Source: Kitasatospora sp. MAA4 (GTDB lineage Bacteria; Actinomycetota; Actinomycetes; Streptomycetales; Streptomycetaceae). Taken from it: 64,000 nucleotides of DNA. The stretch spans positions 1 through 64,000 of the forward strand of contig NZ_JARZAI010000035.1 of NCBI RefSeq assembly GCF_029893355.1, written 5' to 3'. The position numbers were made by a program, and so were the translations under genes. Shown piece by piece: positions 8,242 to 16,779 of this stretch. Below the pieces are notes generated by a model. That model did not search any database, was not told the origin of the DNA, and saw only the letters and a program-made list of their open reading frames with translations. Every line of letters starts with the position of its first letter. Positions within the stretch are counted from its first letter, which is position 1.

Positions 8242-9059
8242 CGCGCTCCCCCGGCGGTGAGCTGGTGTGCGTAGGCGGGTGCCGTGTGGAGGTAGACCTC
8301 GGGCACCTCGGGGATTCGCCCGTCGGGGAAGAGGGCGGGGACCTGGGTGCGGTAGCCGCGGACGAGCGCTTCCTTCGGCTCGGCCGTCCGCAGTGGTGCG
8401 CATGGCTGCAGGTGGTGGGTGCGGACGAAGGCTGGGTCGGCCGGCTCCGCCTGGTTGTAGGGGAAGTCGCTGTAGTAGACGGCGTGGTCGGCGGCTGCCG
8501 CGGCGGCCTGGCGGACGATCAGGTGGTCGGCGTGCCCGCCGACGGCCAGCGGCGCCAGGAACAGGGCCGGACCCTCGGCGGCCAGCCGGGCCACGGCCGC
8601 CGTGGCGGCGTGCAGGGTGGCCTCGTCCTGGTCGGCGATGCGGCCGCGGGCCAGGTGCAGGCGGTAGGTGGGGTAGATGTGGCCGCATTCGGGCAGTGCT
8701 CGGTGCAGTCGGCTGCGCACGGGGGTGGTGGCGGGACGGCGGCGGAAGAGGCCCTCGGTCAGGCCCAGGTGCCTCCAGTCGACGGCCAGGTGGGTCATGA
8801 CGTGGATGTCCTCGGCCCGGCGGGCCGCGTAGTGGCGGGCGGCATCGCGCTCGCCGACCTGGTGCAGGTAGCGCATGGCCGACAGGGTGTGGGGGGGCGG
8901 GCCCGCCTCGGTGAAGAAGGTGACCACGGTGACCGGGGCCGTGCGGCTGGCTTGTGCCAGGAGCGCACCGCAGGACAGGGCCGCGTCGTCGAGGTGGGGT
9001 GAGAGGACGATCAGTCTGCTTCCCTGCTGGAGCGCCCGGGTGAGCGGATCGGTTGTCAT
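8238..9059 (-). CDS. PIG-L/LmbE-family deacetylase
   Basis: A 273-residue PIG-L family N-acetylglucosaminyl deacetylase-like enzyme. The zinc motif PHLDDAALSCG is near the N terminus and a GGHADHLIVRQ histidine pair occurs later, matching the (A/P)HxDD ... HxxH pattern. The start at 9059 is chosen because GGAGG sits 5 nt upstream; an ATG at 9071 gives MEAAM and overlaps the preceding stop as TGATG. It lies between the flippase-GT fusion and the GT39 gene, so deacetylation of a GlcNAc-containing intermediate is inferred. Mycothiol-type or antibiotic-type deacetylation is a less likely alternative. Confidence 0.85.
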   Translation of the reverse strand: MTTDPLTRALQQGSRLIVLSPHLDDAALSCGALLAQASRTAPVTVVTFFTEAGPPPHTLSAMRYLHQVGERDAARHYAARRAEDIHVMTHLAVDWRHLGLTEGLFRRRPATTPVRSRLHRALPECGHIYPTYRLHLARGRIADQDEATLHAATAAVARLAAEGPALFLAPLAVGGHADHLIVRQAAAAAADHAVYYSDFPYNQAEPADPAFVRTHHLQPCAPLRTAEPKEALVRGYRTQVPALFPDGRIPEVPEVYLHTAPAYAHQLTAGGAR

Positions 9060-9070
9060 GGCGGCCTCCA

Positions 9071-11686
9071 TCAGATGGTCCTGATCATCTTCGGGTCTGC
9101 CGGGGCGTGCGTCCCGGTGATCGCGTCCGTGTCGCCGGCTGCGGTCGCCAGGCGGTTCTGGACGAGTTCGAGGTAGCACTGCGTCACTGCTCCCCAGGTG
9201 TGACGGCGGGAGGCCTGGTGGGCTTGTAGGCCGAGCCGGGCGCGGTTGTTCTCGTCCCGGACCAGGTGGTCGATCCCGCCGGCCAGGGCCGCCACGTCGA
9301 AGGACGGTACGCTCACGTCGCCGTGTCCGGCCATCCAGCGCAGGCAGGGCAGGTCGAAGTGGAGCACCGGTTTGCCGTAGGCCATGCTCTCGAGGGCGAC
9401 CAGGCCGAAGGTCTCGTGGCGCGAGGGCATGACCATGAAGGCGCTCTCGCGCATGATCTGGTCTTTGTGCTCGTCCTCGATGTGGCCCAGCCAGGTCACC
9501 TCGCGGCCGTGTTGCTGGAGCAGCCGTCGCAGTCGCTGTTCCTCCGCGTCGGTGCCCGATCCCGCCAGGACCAGGGGCAGGTCTGGTGCGGCCTGCTGGT
9601 AGGCGGGCAGGAGCAGGTCCAGGCCCTTCTGCCAGGTGTCGATGCGGCCCAGGAAGAGGATGAAGCGCCCGCCGCCCAGTGGCTGGGGCGGCTGCGGGCG
9701 GTCTTCCACGCCGTTGGCGATCACGTGGACGCGGGCTCTGGGGCTGTAGCGGCGCAGTTCGGCGGCGTCGGCGTCGTTGAGGGTGATGAGGTCGCGGTAG
9801 CAGCGGAAGCTGAGCCGCTCGGCGAGGAAGAACGGCACGTGGTACTTGTGCCACATCGCCCGGCCGCTGCGCACCTGGTCCAGGCCGATCACGGGGGCCC
9901 GGGTGAACAGCGGCAGCAGGGCCGCGGAGAAGGGCGGGGTGAAGCTCTCCAGCCACAGGTCGTGGCGCAGTCGGCGGGCCATGACCGGCAGTGCGGCTTG
10001 GAAGAGCAGCTGGCCCACGCGCGGCCCGGCCCAGCTGAGCGGCAACCGGCGGTGGGTGACGCCGTCGGGGGTCCGTTGGGTGCCGCGGTGGCCGGCGGTC
10101 AGCACGGTGACGTCGAGGTGCTGGGCCAGGCGCTTGGCGATGTGGTCGATGACCACCGCTCCGCCGCCGCGGTAGGCGGGGTTGAGGGCGTCGTCGTAGG
10201 TGGAGATCACCACCCGCGCCCGTCCGTGGTCCAGGTGACGGTCGGTCAGGAAGCGTGTCACGGCGTGTGCTCCCACCAGCACCGAGGCGGCGGCCCACAG
10301 CACGGGGTGGGGACGGAGCAGGATCAGGGCCGCGACGAGGACCAGTGGCCAGACGCGGGGCACCAGGGCCATCACGTGTGCGCCGTGGCAGCGCACCAGG
10401 CGGTGGACGACCAGCGCGGCCACGATCAGCAGTCCGCAGCTCGCCCCGGCCGCCAGTCCCCGGACACCGCCGATCCGCCATCCGGTGAGCAGCGCGGCGC
10501 TCTGGATCACGACGCCCAGGCCCAGGAGCCGGCGGATGGCATAGTCGTCGACCGCCTGGAAGAACAGGACCGCCAGGCTGATGGCGCCCAGGGCGAAGCC
10601 GGTGACCGCGGCCCAGGGCATGACCGGTCCGGCGGAGGCCAGGCTGCCGGGGAAGACCGTGGCGATGACTGCGGGTGGCACGGTGGCGCAGATGGCGACC
10701 AGCGGCAGGGTCACCCTGGTGTACATCTGCACCGCGCGGGCGGCCAGCGGGGTGCCGGCCGCGCGCCGCGACAGCACGGGGAAGAATGCCATGGCGACGG
10801 CGCCGGCCACGAAGTAGGGGGTACGGCCGAGCGCGGCGGCGGCCTGGTAGCCCGCGGCTTGGGCGGAGCTGTGCGAGAGCATGGCGACCAGCACCAGGTC
10901 GGCGGCGGCCAGCACGGCCACCAGGCCCTGCAGGCAGGCGATGCCGGCGGCGCGGCGCCACAGGGCGCGGTGGGAGAGCAGCCGGCGCCAGGAGCGGCGA
11001 AGTTCGCCTGCGCGTCGGCGTGGCCAGTACAGGACGTAGGGCAGCAGTCCGGCGCCGAACGCGGCCAGCGCGCCGGCGTCCGTGAGGTGCGCCAGGACGA
11101 CCAGGAGCAGTCCGGCGCCGACCTTGAGGGCAGCCTCGGCCACCGCCACGCCGGCCATCGGGCGCAGCCGCTCGTTGCCCTGCAGCCAGCCGACCGTGAC
11201 CCGGGTGACGTAGATCAGCAGCGTCACCACGGCCAGGATCGTTGCGGTGATCGGCCCGGCGAACTGTGCGGCGACCGCGCCCACGACGAGCGCCGAGACC
11301 AGGCCGCCGGCGACGCTGGTGCAGACGGCGAACGAGACGGCGTCGCGACGCTGCTCCTCGGTGCGGCTGCGGGCCAGTTCCTGGGCGAGGACCCAGGGGA
11401 CCGCGACGACCGAGACGGCGGATGCGCACAGCAGCAGGCTCTGGCCGGCGGCGAAGCGGGCGAAGGCGCCGGGTGCCAGCAGGTGTGTGAGCACCAGCGC
11501 GTAGCCGTAGTTGAGGGCGCCGACTGCGAGGTAGGCGGCGGCGAACCAGCGGGCGCCGTCGAGGGCCCTCGCCTCCTCGCCTCGGTGTTGCGGCACGGCG
11601 GCCGGCTGCTCGGCCGTGGCCGGATCGGGGAGGGTGGGCGCGGGTGCGGCGGCGCGGGTGCGGCGGGGGCCGGTGCGGGCGGTCAT
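9071..11686 (-). CDS. Fused MOP-type flippase and GT4 glycosyltransferase
   Basis: An 871-residue two-domain protein. After a Pro/Ala-rich cytoplasmic tail, residues about 55-480 hold 12 or more hydrophobic segments with the layout of polysaccharide flippases (Wzx/MOP superfamily). Residues about 495-860 form a GT-B glycosyltransferase of family 4, with ILFLGRIDTWQKGLDLLLPA at the nucleotide-binding domain and the EX7E motif in PSRHETFGLVALESMAYGKP. The ATG overlaps the upstream gene as ATGA. The two activities are normally on separate proteins, so the fusion suggests transfer and export of a lipid-linked glycan are physically coupled. No stop or frameshift interrupts the joint. Confidence 0.88.
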   Translation of the reverse strand: MTARTGPRRTRAAAPAPTLPDPATAEQPAAVPQHRGEEARALDGARWFAAAYLAVGALNYGYALVLTHLLAPGAFARFAAGQSLLLCASAVSVVAVPWVLAQELARSRTEEQRRDAVSFAVCTSVAGGLVSALVVGAVAAQFAGPITATILAVVTLLIYVTRVTVGWLQGNERLRPMAGVAVAEAALKVGAGLLLVVLAHLTDAGALAAFGAGLLPYVLYWPRRRAGELRRSWRRLLSHRALWRRAAGIACLQGLVAVLAAADLVLVAMLSHSSAQAAGYQAAAALGRTPYFVAGAVAMAFFPVLSRRAAGTPLAARAVQMYTRVTLPLVAICATVPPAVIATVFPGSLASAGPVMPWAAVTGFALGAISLAVLFFQAVDDYAIRRLLGLGVVIQSAALLTGWRIGGVRGLAAGASCGLLIVAALVVHRLVRCHGAHVMALVPRVWPLVLVAALILLRPHPVLWAAASVLVGAHAVTRFLTDRHLDHGRARVVISTYDDALNPAYRGGGAVVIDHIAKRLAQHLDVTVLTAGHRGTQRTPDGVTHRRLPLSWAGPRVGQLLFQAALPVMARRLRHDLWLESFTPPFSAALLPLFTRAPVIGLDQVRSGRAMWHKYHVPFFLAERLSFRCYRDLITLNDADAAELRRYSPRARVHVIANGVEDRPQPPQPLGGGRFILFLGRIDTWQKGLDLLLPAYQQAAPDLPLVLAGSGTDAEEQRLRRLLQQHGREVTWLGHIEDEHKDQIMRESAFMVMPSRHETFGLVALESMAYGKPVLHFDLPCLRWMAGHGDVSVPSFDVAALAGGIDHLVRDENNRARLGLQAHQASRRHTWGAVTQCYLELVQNRLATAAGDTDAITGTHAPADPKMIRTI

Positions 11687-13110
11687 GACGCAGGCCCCAG
11701 GGGCGTCAGTTCGTCGACGTGGCTGGCCAGCGTCAGTGACGCCTCCTGGTGTCCCAGGCGGCGTAGGACCGCACAGGCGCGCATCTCGTCGCACTGGTTG
11801 AGGAGCAGTGTGTAGCCGTCCTCGGTGCGCGTCCAGCGGTCGGTGCCGCGCACGGCGCCTGCGAGCGCGCGTTCGGCTTTCTCCGGGTCCTGGGCCGGGA
11901 AGCGGGCGCGGACCGCCAGGTTGCTGGGTTGGCGGCGCGAGCGACGCCGGGCCTCGATGCGTCGGATCTCCTCGAGCAGCACGTCGGCCATCCGATCGGT
12001 GCTGGTCTCCCAGGAGAACCCGTCCGCCCAGGCTCGGCAGCGTGTGGCGATGCGATCACGTTCGCTGCGATCGCTGAGAGCCTCCAGGGCGCGCTCGATG
12101 CCGGTGGCCAGGTCACCGCCTGCGGTCAACAACCAGCCGGTCTGCTGGTCGCGGACCGCGTCCCGAAGGCCGGGCACGTTGTAGGCCAGGACCGGGGTCC
12201 CGACCGTGTTCGCCTCGATCGCCGTCAGACCCCAGCCCTCGGCGGCCGAGGGAATGACGGTAAGCCAGGCACGTGCGAGCAGCTCGCGCTTGCGCCGCTC
12301 ATCGGTGTAGCCGTGGAAGGTGACCACGTCCTCGAGGCCGTACCGGTCGGCCAGTTGTCGCAGTCGGGGCAGTTCCGGACCGTCGCCGGCGATCTCCACC
12401 CGCAGTTCGGGCCAGCTCTCGACAGCCCGGGCAACGGCCTTCAGCAGCCAGTCGATGCGCTTGTGGGCGACCATCCGGCTCACCACGGCGATGGTCGGCC
12501 GGGTGCTGCGCGGGGGCAGTGGAGCGCCGGCCGGCTCGGGGCCGCCGTTCGGGACCAGGTGGACGGGGTTGTGGAAGCCCAGCACGCGACGGATGCCTGC
12601 CCGCGTGGAGGGTGAGACGGCGACGATGGGCCGGTTGCGGTAGGTGATGCGGCTGGCCTGCTTCTCCAGGAACCGTCCGAGGATATTCATCGGGGACCGG
12701 AAGTAGCGGTCGAACTGCTGCTGGTGGATGTGGTGGATGACGCAGACCACGGCGGTCCACCGGGGCTGGAAGAGGGGGGAGAAGAACGGGATGCCGTTCT
12801 GGCAGTCGACCACCGCGTCGTAGGTGCGCCGGTGGGCGAGCAGGTGGAGCGCGGCGGCCGGGTAGACCCCGTAGGTTCCGCCGGCTCGCAGGACACGGAC
12901 GCCCTCGACTCGCTCGGCCGCCGCGGCGTCGGGGTAGCGCGCGGTGAACAGGGTGACCTCGACGTGGGCGGCCGCCAGGCGTCGGGCGATCTCGAAGCAG
13001 TAGGCCTCCGCACCGCCCGCTCGGGGGTGGCAGGGGTCACGCCAGTTGAGGAAGAGGATGCTGCGGCCCGCCAGCTGCGGGAGGTGCGTCGACAGGTGCG
13101 GTTCGCTCAC
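11683..13110 (-). CDS. GT4-family glycosyltransferase with C-terminal extension
   Basis: About 475 residues from the GTG at 13110, which lies 5 bp after the upstream stop. The first Rossmann domain begins ILFLNWRDPCHPRAGGAE, with the glycine loop GGAE that contacts the donor phosphate. The second domain has TIAVVSRMVAHKRIDWLLKA, and the EX7E motif occurs in SAAEGWGLTAIEANTVG. Residues after about 400 are an unusual 75-residue basic extension ending near LTPLGPAS. It is cytoplasmic and probably adds a hexose to the growing lipid-linked glycan. Donor and acceptor are not predictable. Confidence 0.88.
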   Translation of the reverse strand: MSEPHLSTHLPQLAGRSILFLNWRDPCHPRAGGAEAYCFEIARRLAAAHVEVTLFTARYPDAAAAERVEGVRVLRAGGTYGVYPAAALHLLAHRRTYDAVVDCQNGIPFFSPLFQPRWTAVVCVIHHIHQQQFDRYFRSPMNILGRFLEKQASRITYRNRPIVAVSPSTRAGIRRVLGFHNPVHLVPNGGPEPAGAPLPPRSTRPTIAVVSRMVAHKRIDWLLKAVARAVESWPELRVEIAGDGPELPRLRQLADRYGLEDVVTFHGYTDERRKRELLARAWLTVIPSAAEGWGLTAIEANTVGTPVLAYNVPGLRDAVRDQQTGWLLTAGGDLATGIERALEALSDRSERDRIATRCRAWADGFSWETSTDRMADVLLEEIRRIEARRRSRRQPSNLAVRARFPAQDPEKAERALAGAVRGTDRWTRTEDGYTLLLNQCDEMRACAVLRRLGHQEASLTLASHVDELTPLGPAS

Positions 13111-13115
13111 GGCCC

Positions 13116-13883
13116 TCACCTGCCCAGGGAGATACGGTAGAGGTCGGCCATCGACCGCAGGCCATCGCGTCGGGCCGAGAAGGTGGAGCCCGGCATGTCG
13201 GACCAGTCGACCGGGATCTCCGCGATCCGTCCGCCGGCGCGGGCGATCAGGGAGAGCAACTCGACATCGAACGAGAATCCGTCGATCCGGCACCGCGGCA
13301 ACACGCTGCGGACCAGGGCACCGTCGAAGAACTTGAATCCGCACTGGCTGTCGGCGATGCCGGGCAGCAGTCGGTGGGCCGTGCGGTGGAACAGCCAGCT
13401 GCCGCCCTGCCGGAGCGCCGACTGCCTGGGCGGTGGGCGGGAGCCCTCGACCAACCGCGAACCGATCACGGCGTCCCAGCCCTGCGCGAGCAGGTCCATC
13501 GCCTGGTCGAGGTGACCGACCGGGGTCGCGTTGTCGGCGTCCACGAAGCCCGTGTACCGCGAGGTCGAGGTCGCCAGGCCCCGGCGGACGGCGGCTCCCT
13601 TGCCGTGGTCGCTGCAACCGATCACGTAGGTCGCGATCGCAGGCCTGCCGCGGGTGCGGCAGGCCTGCGACGTCTCGTCCACGCTGTCGTTGTCGACCAC
13701 CACGACGGCCGAGGACCACGGCCGGGCGACGAGCAGGTTGGACAGGGCCTCCAGGGTGGCCGGCAGCCGGCCCTCCTCGTCCCGGGCGGGGACGATGATC
13801 TCCAGATCGACCGGCGGTCGTCTGGGACCGGGGGACACTGCCGGGCGAGTGGCGGTAGGCCTGAGGAGGAGCATCCGGATCAC
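13116..13883 (-). CDS. GT2 glycosyltransferase (dolichyl-phosphate-glucosyltransferase-like)
   Basis: A 255-residue GT-A enzyme. LEIIVPARDEEGRLPATLEAL opens the fold, VVVDNDSVDET supplies the first acidic motif and GFVDADNATP the DxD-type metal site, followed by GSRLVEGSR and QCGFKFFDG as in polyprenyl-phosphate glucosyl/mannosyl synthases. No transmembrane segments follow the catalytic domain. The GTG at 13883 has a poor ribosome site; ATG at 13874 has AGGTGA upstream and may be the true start. As first gene of the operon it may make the polyprenyl-phosphate sugar used by the GT39 protein. Confidence 0.82.
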   Translation of the reverse strand: MIRMLLLRPTATRPAVSPGPRRPPVDLEIIVPARDEEGRLPATLEALSNLLVARPWSSAVVVVDNDSVDETSQACRTRGRPAIATYVIGCSDHGKGAAVRRGLATSTSRYTGFVDADNATPVGHLDQAMDLLAQGWDAVIGSRLVEGSRPPPRQSALRQGGSWLFHRTAHRLLPGIADSQCGFKFFDGALVRSVLPRCRIDGFSFDVELLSLIARAGGRIAEIPVDWSDMPGSTFSARRDGLRSMADLYRISLGR

Positions 13884-14000
13884 CTGGTACGTCTGGCGGC
13901 GGTGTGCGCTGAACTGGGATCGCGGACCGGCGGGGGACGTCTTCGCGGGTGCGCGGATCGTGTGACCGGAGCCCGAACGGGCCCCTCTGTCTCAGCCTTG

Positions 14001-14035
14001 CTACGTAACCTAGCATCGTAGGCTTACGGCGTAAG
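14001..14035. promoter_or_regulatory. Two adjacent dyads in the divergent promoter region (candidate TetR operators)
   Basis: CTACG at 14001-14005 pairs with CGTAG at 14017-14021, and CTTAC at 14023-14027 pairs with GTAAG at 14031-14035 around GGC. They lie in the 239-bp spacer between the glycan operon and the divergent TetR gene, where an autoregulating TetR protein would bind. Confidence 0.5.
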
Positions 14036-14122
14036 GTCCATCATGGTACCTTCAGTCCCATAGGTCAATATCAGGTCGCGGGTGGTCTCCACCGACACCG
14101 GCAACGACGCCCAGGGGAAGCC

Positions 14123-14836
14123 ATGACCAATCGCAGCGCCGAGCCGGCAAGGCGTACCGGCGACCGCGGCCGCTACGGCCGGCTCAGTCGCTCCCGCGTA
14201 CTGAAGACCGCTTTCGACCTGGTCGACCGAGAGGGCCTGTCCGCCCTGAGCATGCGCAAAGTGGCTGCCGAACTCGATGTCGAGGCCATGTCGCTGTACC
14301 GCTACGCCAACGGCAAGGACGCCCTGCTCGACGGCCTGGTCGAGGTTCTCTACGAGCACATCGAACAGGAGCTCGCGCACTGCGCACCGCCACCCGCCAC
14401 CGACTGGCAGGCCGGACTCCAGCGCATCGTGCGCGCCACCTACCAGGTCGCGCTGTCCCACCCGCAGATGGCCCCGCTGCTGGCCACCCGCATTCTCGCC
14501 GTCCCCATGGCACGTCGCCCACAGGCCGTCCTGCGCACCCATGAACAGGTGCTCACCCTGCTCGAACAATCCGGCCTCGACCGGCAGAGCGCCGTCCACG
14601 CCTACCGCGCAGTCACCGCCTGGACGCTCGGCTTCATCCTCACCGACCTCCAGGCCATGGTCGACGACCCCACCGCCCCGGAAATCGGCTTCCGACTCGG
14701 ACTGCAACACATGTCGGCCCAGGAGACGCCCGCCCTGCGAACGGCCGCCGAGCGGCTCGCGGAGCCCGGCGGAACCCTCGCTCTGGAAACCGGCCTCGCC
14801 GCGCTGCTCGCCTCCTACAGCCCCACCGATCGCTGA
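14123..14836 (+). CDS. TetR-family transcriptional regulator (TetR_C type)
   Basis: A 237-residue TetR-family repressor. The HTH occupies about residues 20-70 (RVLKTAFDLVDREGLSALSM then KVAAELDVEAMSLYRYANGKDAL), the pattern of the subfamily close to tetracycline repressor. The C-terminal all-helical ligand domain has a WTLGFILTDLQ segment. The ATG is preceded by GGGGAAG. It is divergent from the polysaccharide operon and probably represses it and itself through the dyads at 14001-14035. The ligand is unknown. Confidence 0.88.
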   Translation: MTNRSAEPARRTGDRGRYGRLSRSRVLKTAFDLVDREGLSALSMRKVAAELDVEAMSLYRYANGKDALLDGLVEVLYEHIEQELAHCAPPPATDWQAGLQRIVRATYQVALSHPQMAPLLATRILAVPMARRPQAVLRTHEQVLTLLEQSGLDRQSAVHAYRAVTAWTLGFILTDLQAMVDDPTAPEIGFRLGLQHMSAQETPALRTAAERLAEPGGTLALETGLAALLASYSPTDR

Positions 14837-15006
14837 AGGGCCGGGCTCTGGTCGAGGCGACCGGCGACACGGCACAGGCTCTGCTCCTGCTGCTGCTGCA
14901 GGCGGCCGTCACGCAGCACGCCGACCCGGACACCGCGGTCGGCACCGAACTGGCCGAGAGCACCGAGCTGTTGGCCCGCGCGCTGGCCAACATCGCGCGG
15001 ATCTGA
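14836..15006 (+). pseudogene. Possible gene remnant downstream of TetR
   Basis: The frame starting at 14836 encodes about 56 residues with coding-like composition (LVEATGDTAQALLLLLLQAA, then a helix ending ARALANIARI) and stops at 15004-15006. It has no ATG, GTG or TTG start within the open stretch after the TetR stop. It may be the 3' remnant of a decayed gene or chance GC-rich reading. Weak call. Confidence 0.25.
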
Positions 15007-15098
15007 CGGACTGCCGAAGGCCGGATCCCGACACGAGTGGTCCGCCCGTCCGGGCGACGTCCGGCCGCTCGCGGCGGCAGGCCGGTATACCTGAGCGC

Positions 15099-15302
15099 AT
15101 GACACTTCACGCCCCACAGGGCAGCTCGGGGCCCAACCCTGCTGGACGGGCCCTCATCCGCCCCCCGGCACGGACTGATGTCTGGGTAGCCGGTTTTCTC
15201 TTCGGCTGGTTGGCCGCAGGCGTGTTCCTAGCCCGGAGCCGCGCCCGACAGCGCACGCAGTCGGCGGGACTGCCGCCGCTCGACGTGGATAACACGACCT
15301 GA
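15099..15302 (+). CDS. Small single-pass membrane protein (hypothetical)
   Basis: A 67-residue product with one clear hydrophobic segment (VWVAGFLFGWLAAGVFLA) flanked by basic residues on the C-terminal side (RSRARQR), consistent with a single transmembrane helix. The ribosome site is weak. I do not recognise the family. The following stretch to 15688 holds no convincing gene. Confidence 0.4.
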   Translation: MTLHAPQGSSGPNPAGRALIRPPARTDVWVAGFLFGWLAAGVFLARSRARQRTQSAGLPPLDVDNTT

Positions 15303-15688
15303 CACACAACACCTCGCGGCCACCTGCCGGCGAGCGCCTCCGCCGCGCCCGGACGCCCAGCCCGCTCGCCGGCCGGCAGTCTGCGCGGCACTGCGCCCCC
15401 TCGGAACACCACGAGGTACGTGGCACAGCTGATCGGCCGCACCCCGACTGTGTCGGTGGCAACCGACCCCATCCCTTGGTCTTCGCAGGGATCCCGGTCA
15501 CTGGGCCCGCTACGTTGGCCACGTTGACCAGAGGGGGTGGGCCGGATGATTCGTGCGTACAGATTTCTCATGAGGCCACCGTCGGCCAGGCCCAGGTCCA
15601 GGCGCTCGGCGAGATGTTGCAGGACCACTGCTCGCTGGACAACGGATGGCGTCCCTTGTCGTGTCACTCCACCGAGCGATATGTAGCC

Positions 15689-15719
15689 TTGAGTCTCCAG
15701 TGACTGGAGACAGCAGAGT
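15689..15719 (+). promoter_or_regulatory. MerR-type promoter with 19-bp dyad between -35 and -10
   Basis: TTGAGT (15689-15694) is a plausible -35 and CAGAGT (15714-15719) a weak -10, separated by 19 bp. A perfect inverted repeat GTCTCCAGT-G-ACTGGAGAC covers 15693-15711. A long spacer carrying a dyad is the hallmark of MerR-regulated promoters. The start point would fall at or next to the ATG at 15727, giving a leaderless mRNA and autoregulation. The rest of the 424-bp gap (15303-15726) shows nothing else. Confidence 0.72.
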
Positions 15720-15726
15720 GGGGGAC

Positions 15727-16665
15727 ATGGACGCTACGACCCTCTACTCGATCGGGGAGCTCTCCCGGCGGACCGGTCTGCCCGTGAGGACCATCCGGTT
15801 CTACTCCGATTCGGGGGTGGTGGCGCCGACTACCCGAAGTCCCGCCGGTTATCGGCGCTACGACCTCGACGCACTGCGTCGTCTGGAACTCCTCCGCACA
15901 CTGCGCGAGCTGGGCATGGACCTGGCCACGATTCAACGGGTACTGGACCGCGAGCTCTCGGTGGCGGAAGTCGCCGCGGCGCACGCCGACGCCCTGGACG
16001 TCCAGATCCGGATGCTGCAACTGCGTCGGAGCGTTCTGCGAGTCGTGGCCGGCCGCGGGTCCAACCCCGAGGAGACCAAGCTCATGCACAGGCTCACCCA
16101 GCTGTCCGGCGAGGAACGCCGACGTTTGATCGACGATTTCATGGACGGCACCTTCGGCACGCCGGCTGCCGACCCAGCCGTGGCGGCCATGGTTCGCGCT
16201 GCCACTCCCGACCTCCCCGATGATCCGTCCAGCGAGCAGGTCGCCGCCTGGGTGGAGCTCGCCGAGCTGGTCGGCGACGAGGACTTCCGGGCCCGGATGC
16301 GCCGAACGGCCGTGTACCAGGCCGCCGGGCGCATACTCGACATCGAGAGCGAGGCCGGCGAGGAGCTGATGGAGTTCACCCGTCAGAAGGTGGCCGAGGC
16401 CCGGGAGTCGGGCATCGACCCGCTCGGCGACAGGGCTGCACCGGTCATCGACGACCTCGTCCGCCGCTTCGCCGAGGTGTTCGCGCGCACCCCTGACGCG
16501 GAGTTCCGGGACTGGATGGCCCAGCAGTTCGAAGAGGCGCACGATCCCCGGGTGGACCGCTACTGGCGGCTGGTGTGGATCGTCAACGGCTGGCAGGTGG
16601 TACCGAACCTGATCCCGGTGTACCCCTGGCTCATCCAGGCCCTGCGAAGTGACCGCGAGGCATAG
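15727..16665 (+). CDS. MerR-family transcriptional regulator
   Basis: A 312-residue MerR protein. The DNA-binding domain is residues about 5-75: YSIGELSRRTGLPVRTIRFY for the HTH and GYRRYDLDALRRLELL for the wing and second helix pair, followed by a coiled-coil dimerization helix (DALDVQIRMLQLRRSVLRVV). The effector region is long (about 200 residues), without Cys ligands, so it probably senses an organic molecule; the family includes such long forms in actinomycetes. The start at 15727 fits the leaderless promoter. It probably activates its own transcription; other targets are unknown. Confidence 0.88.
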   Translation: MDATTLYSIGELSRRTGLPVRTIRFYSDSGVVAPTTRSPAGYRRYDLDALRRLELLRTLRELGMDLATIQRVLDRELSVAEVAAAHADALDVQIRMLQLRRSVLRVVAGRGSNPEETKLMHRLTQLSGEERRRLIDDFMDGTFGTPAADPAVAAMVRAATPDLPDDPSSEQVAAWVELAELVGDEDFRARMRRTAVYQAAGRILDIESEAGEELMEFTRQKVAEARESGIDPLGDRAAPVIDDLVRRFAEVFARTPDAEFRDWMAQQFEEAHDPRVDRYWRLVWIVNGWQVVPNLIPVYPWLIQALRSDREA

Positions 16666-16779
16666 TCACGAACCACCGCGACGACACCCCTTGGACTGGG
16701 CAACGGGGTTGTGGGTTCAGGTGGGTGCGCGAGATCGTTTGAGGCGATACCGCCCGTCGCTGCCAGTTGGAGGACCTCC

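Noticed and set aside
8238..11429. Very long minus-strand open frame extending the deacetylase N-terminally
   Set aside because: Upstream of 9059-9071 it is the other frame of the flippase-GT gene and reads as Arg/Pro/Gly-rich noise; the deacetylase start is fixed by GGAGG.
9266..11815. 849-codon open frame antisense to the flippase-GT gene
   Set aside because: Its Gly/Gln/Arg/His-rich product is typical of the mirror of a high-GC3 gene; no domain and no ribosome site.
15476..15728. Small open frames on both strands upstream of MerR
   Set aside because: They overlap the MerR promoter dyad and lack domains or ribosome sites.
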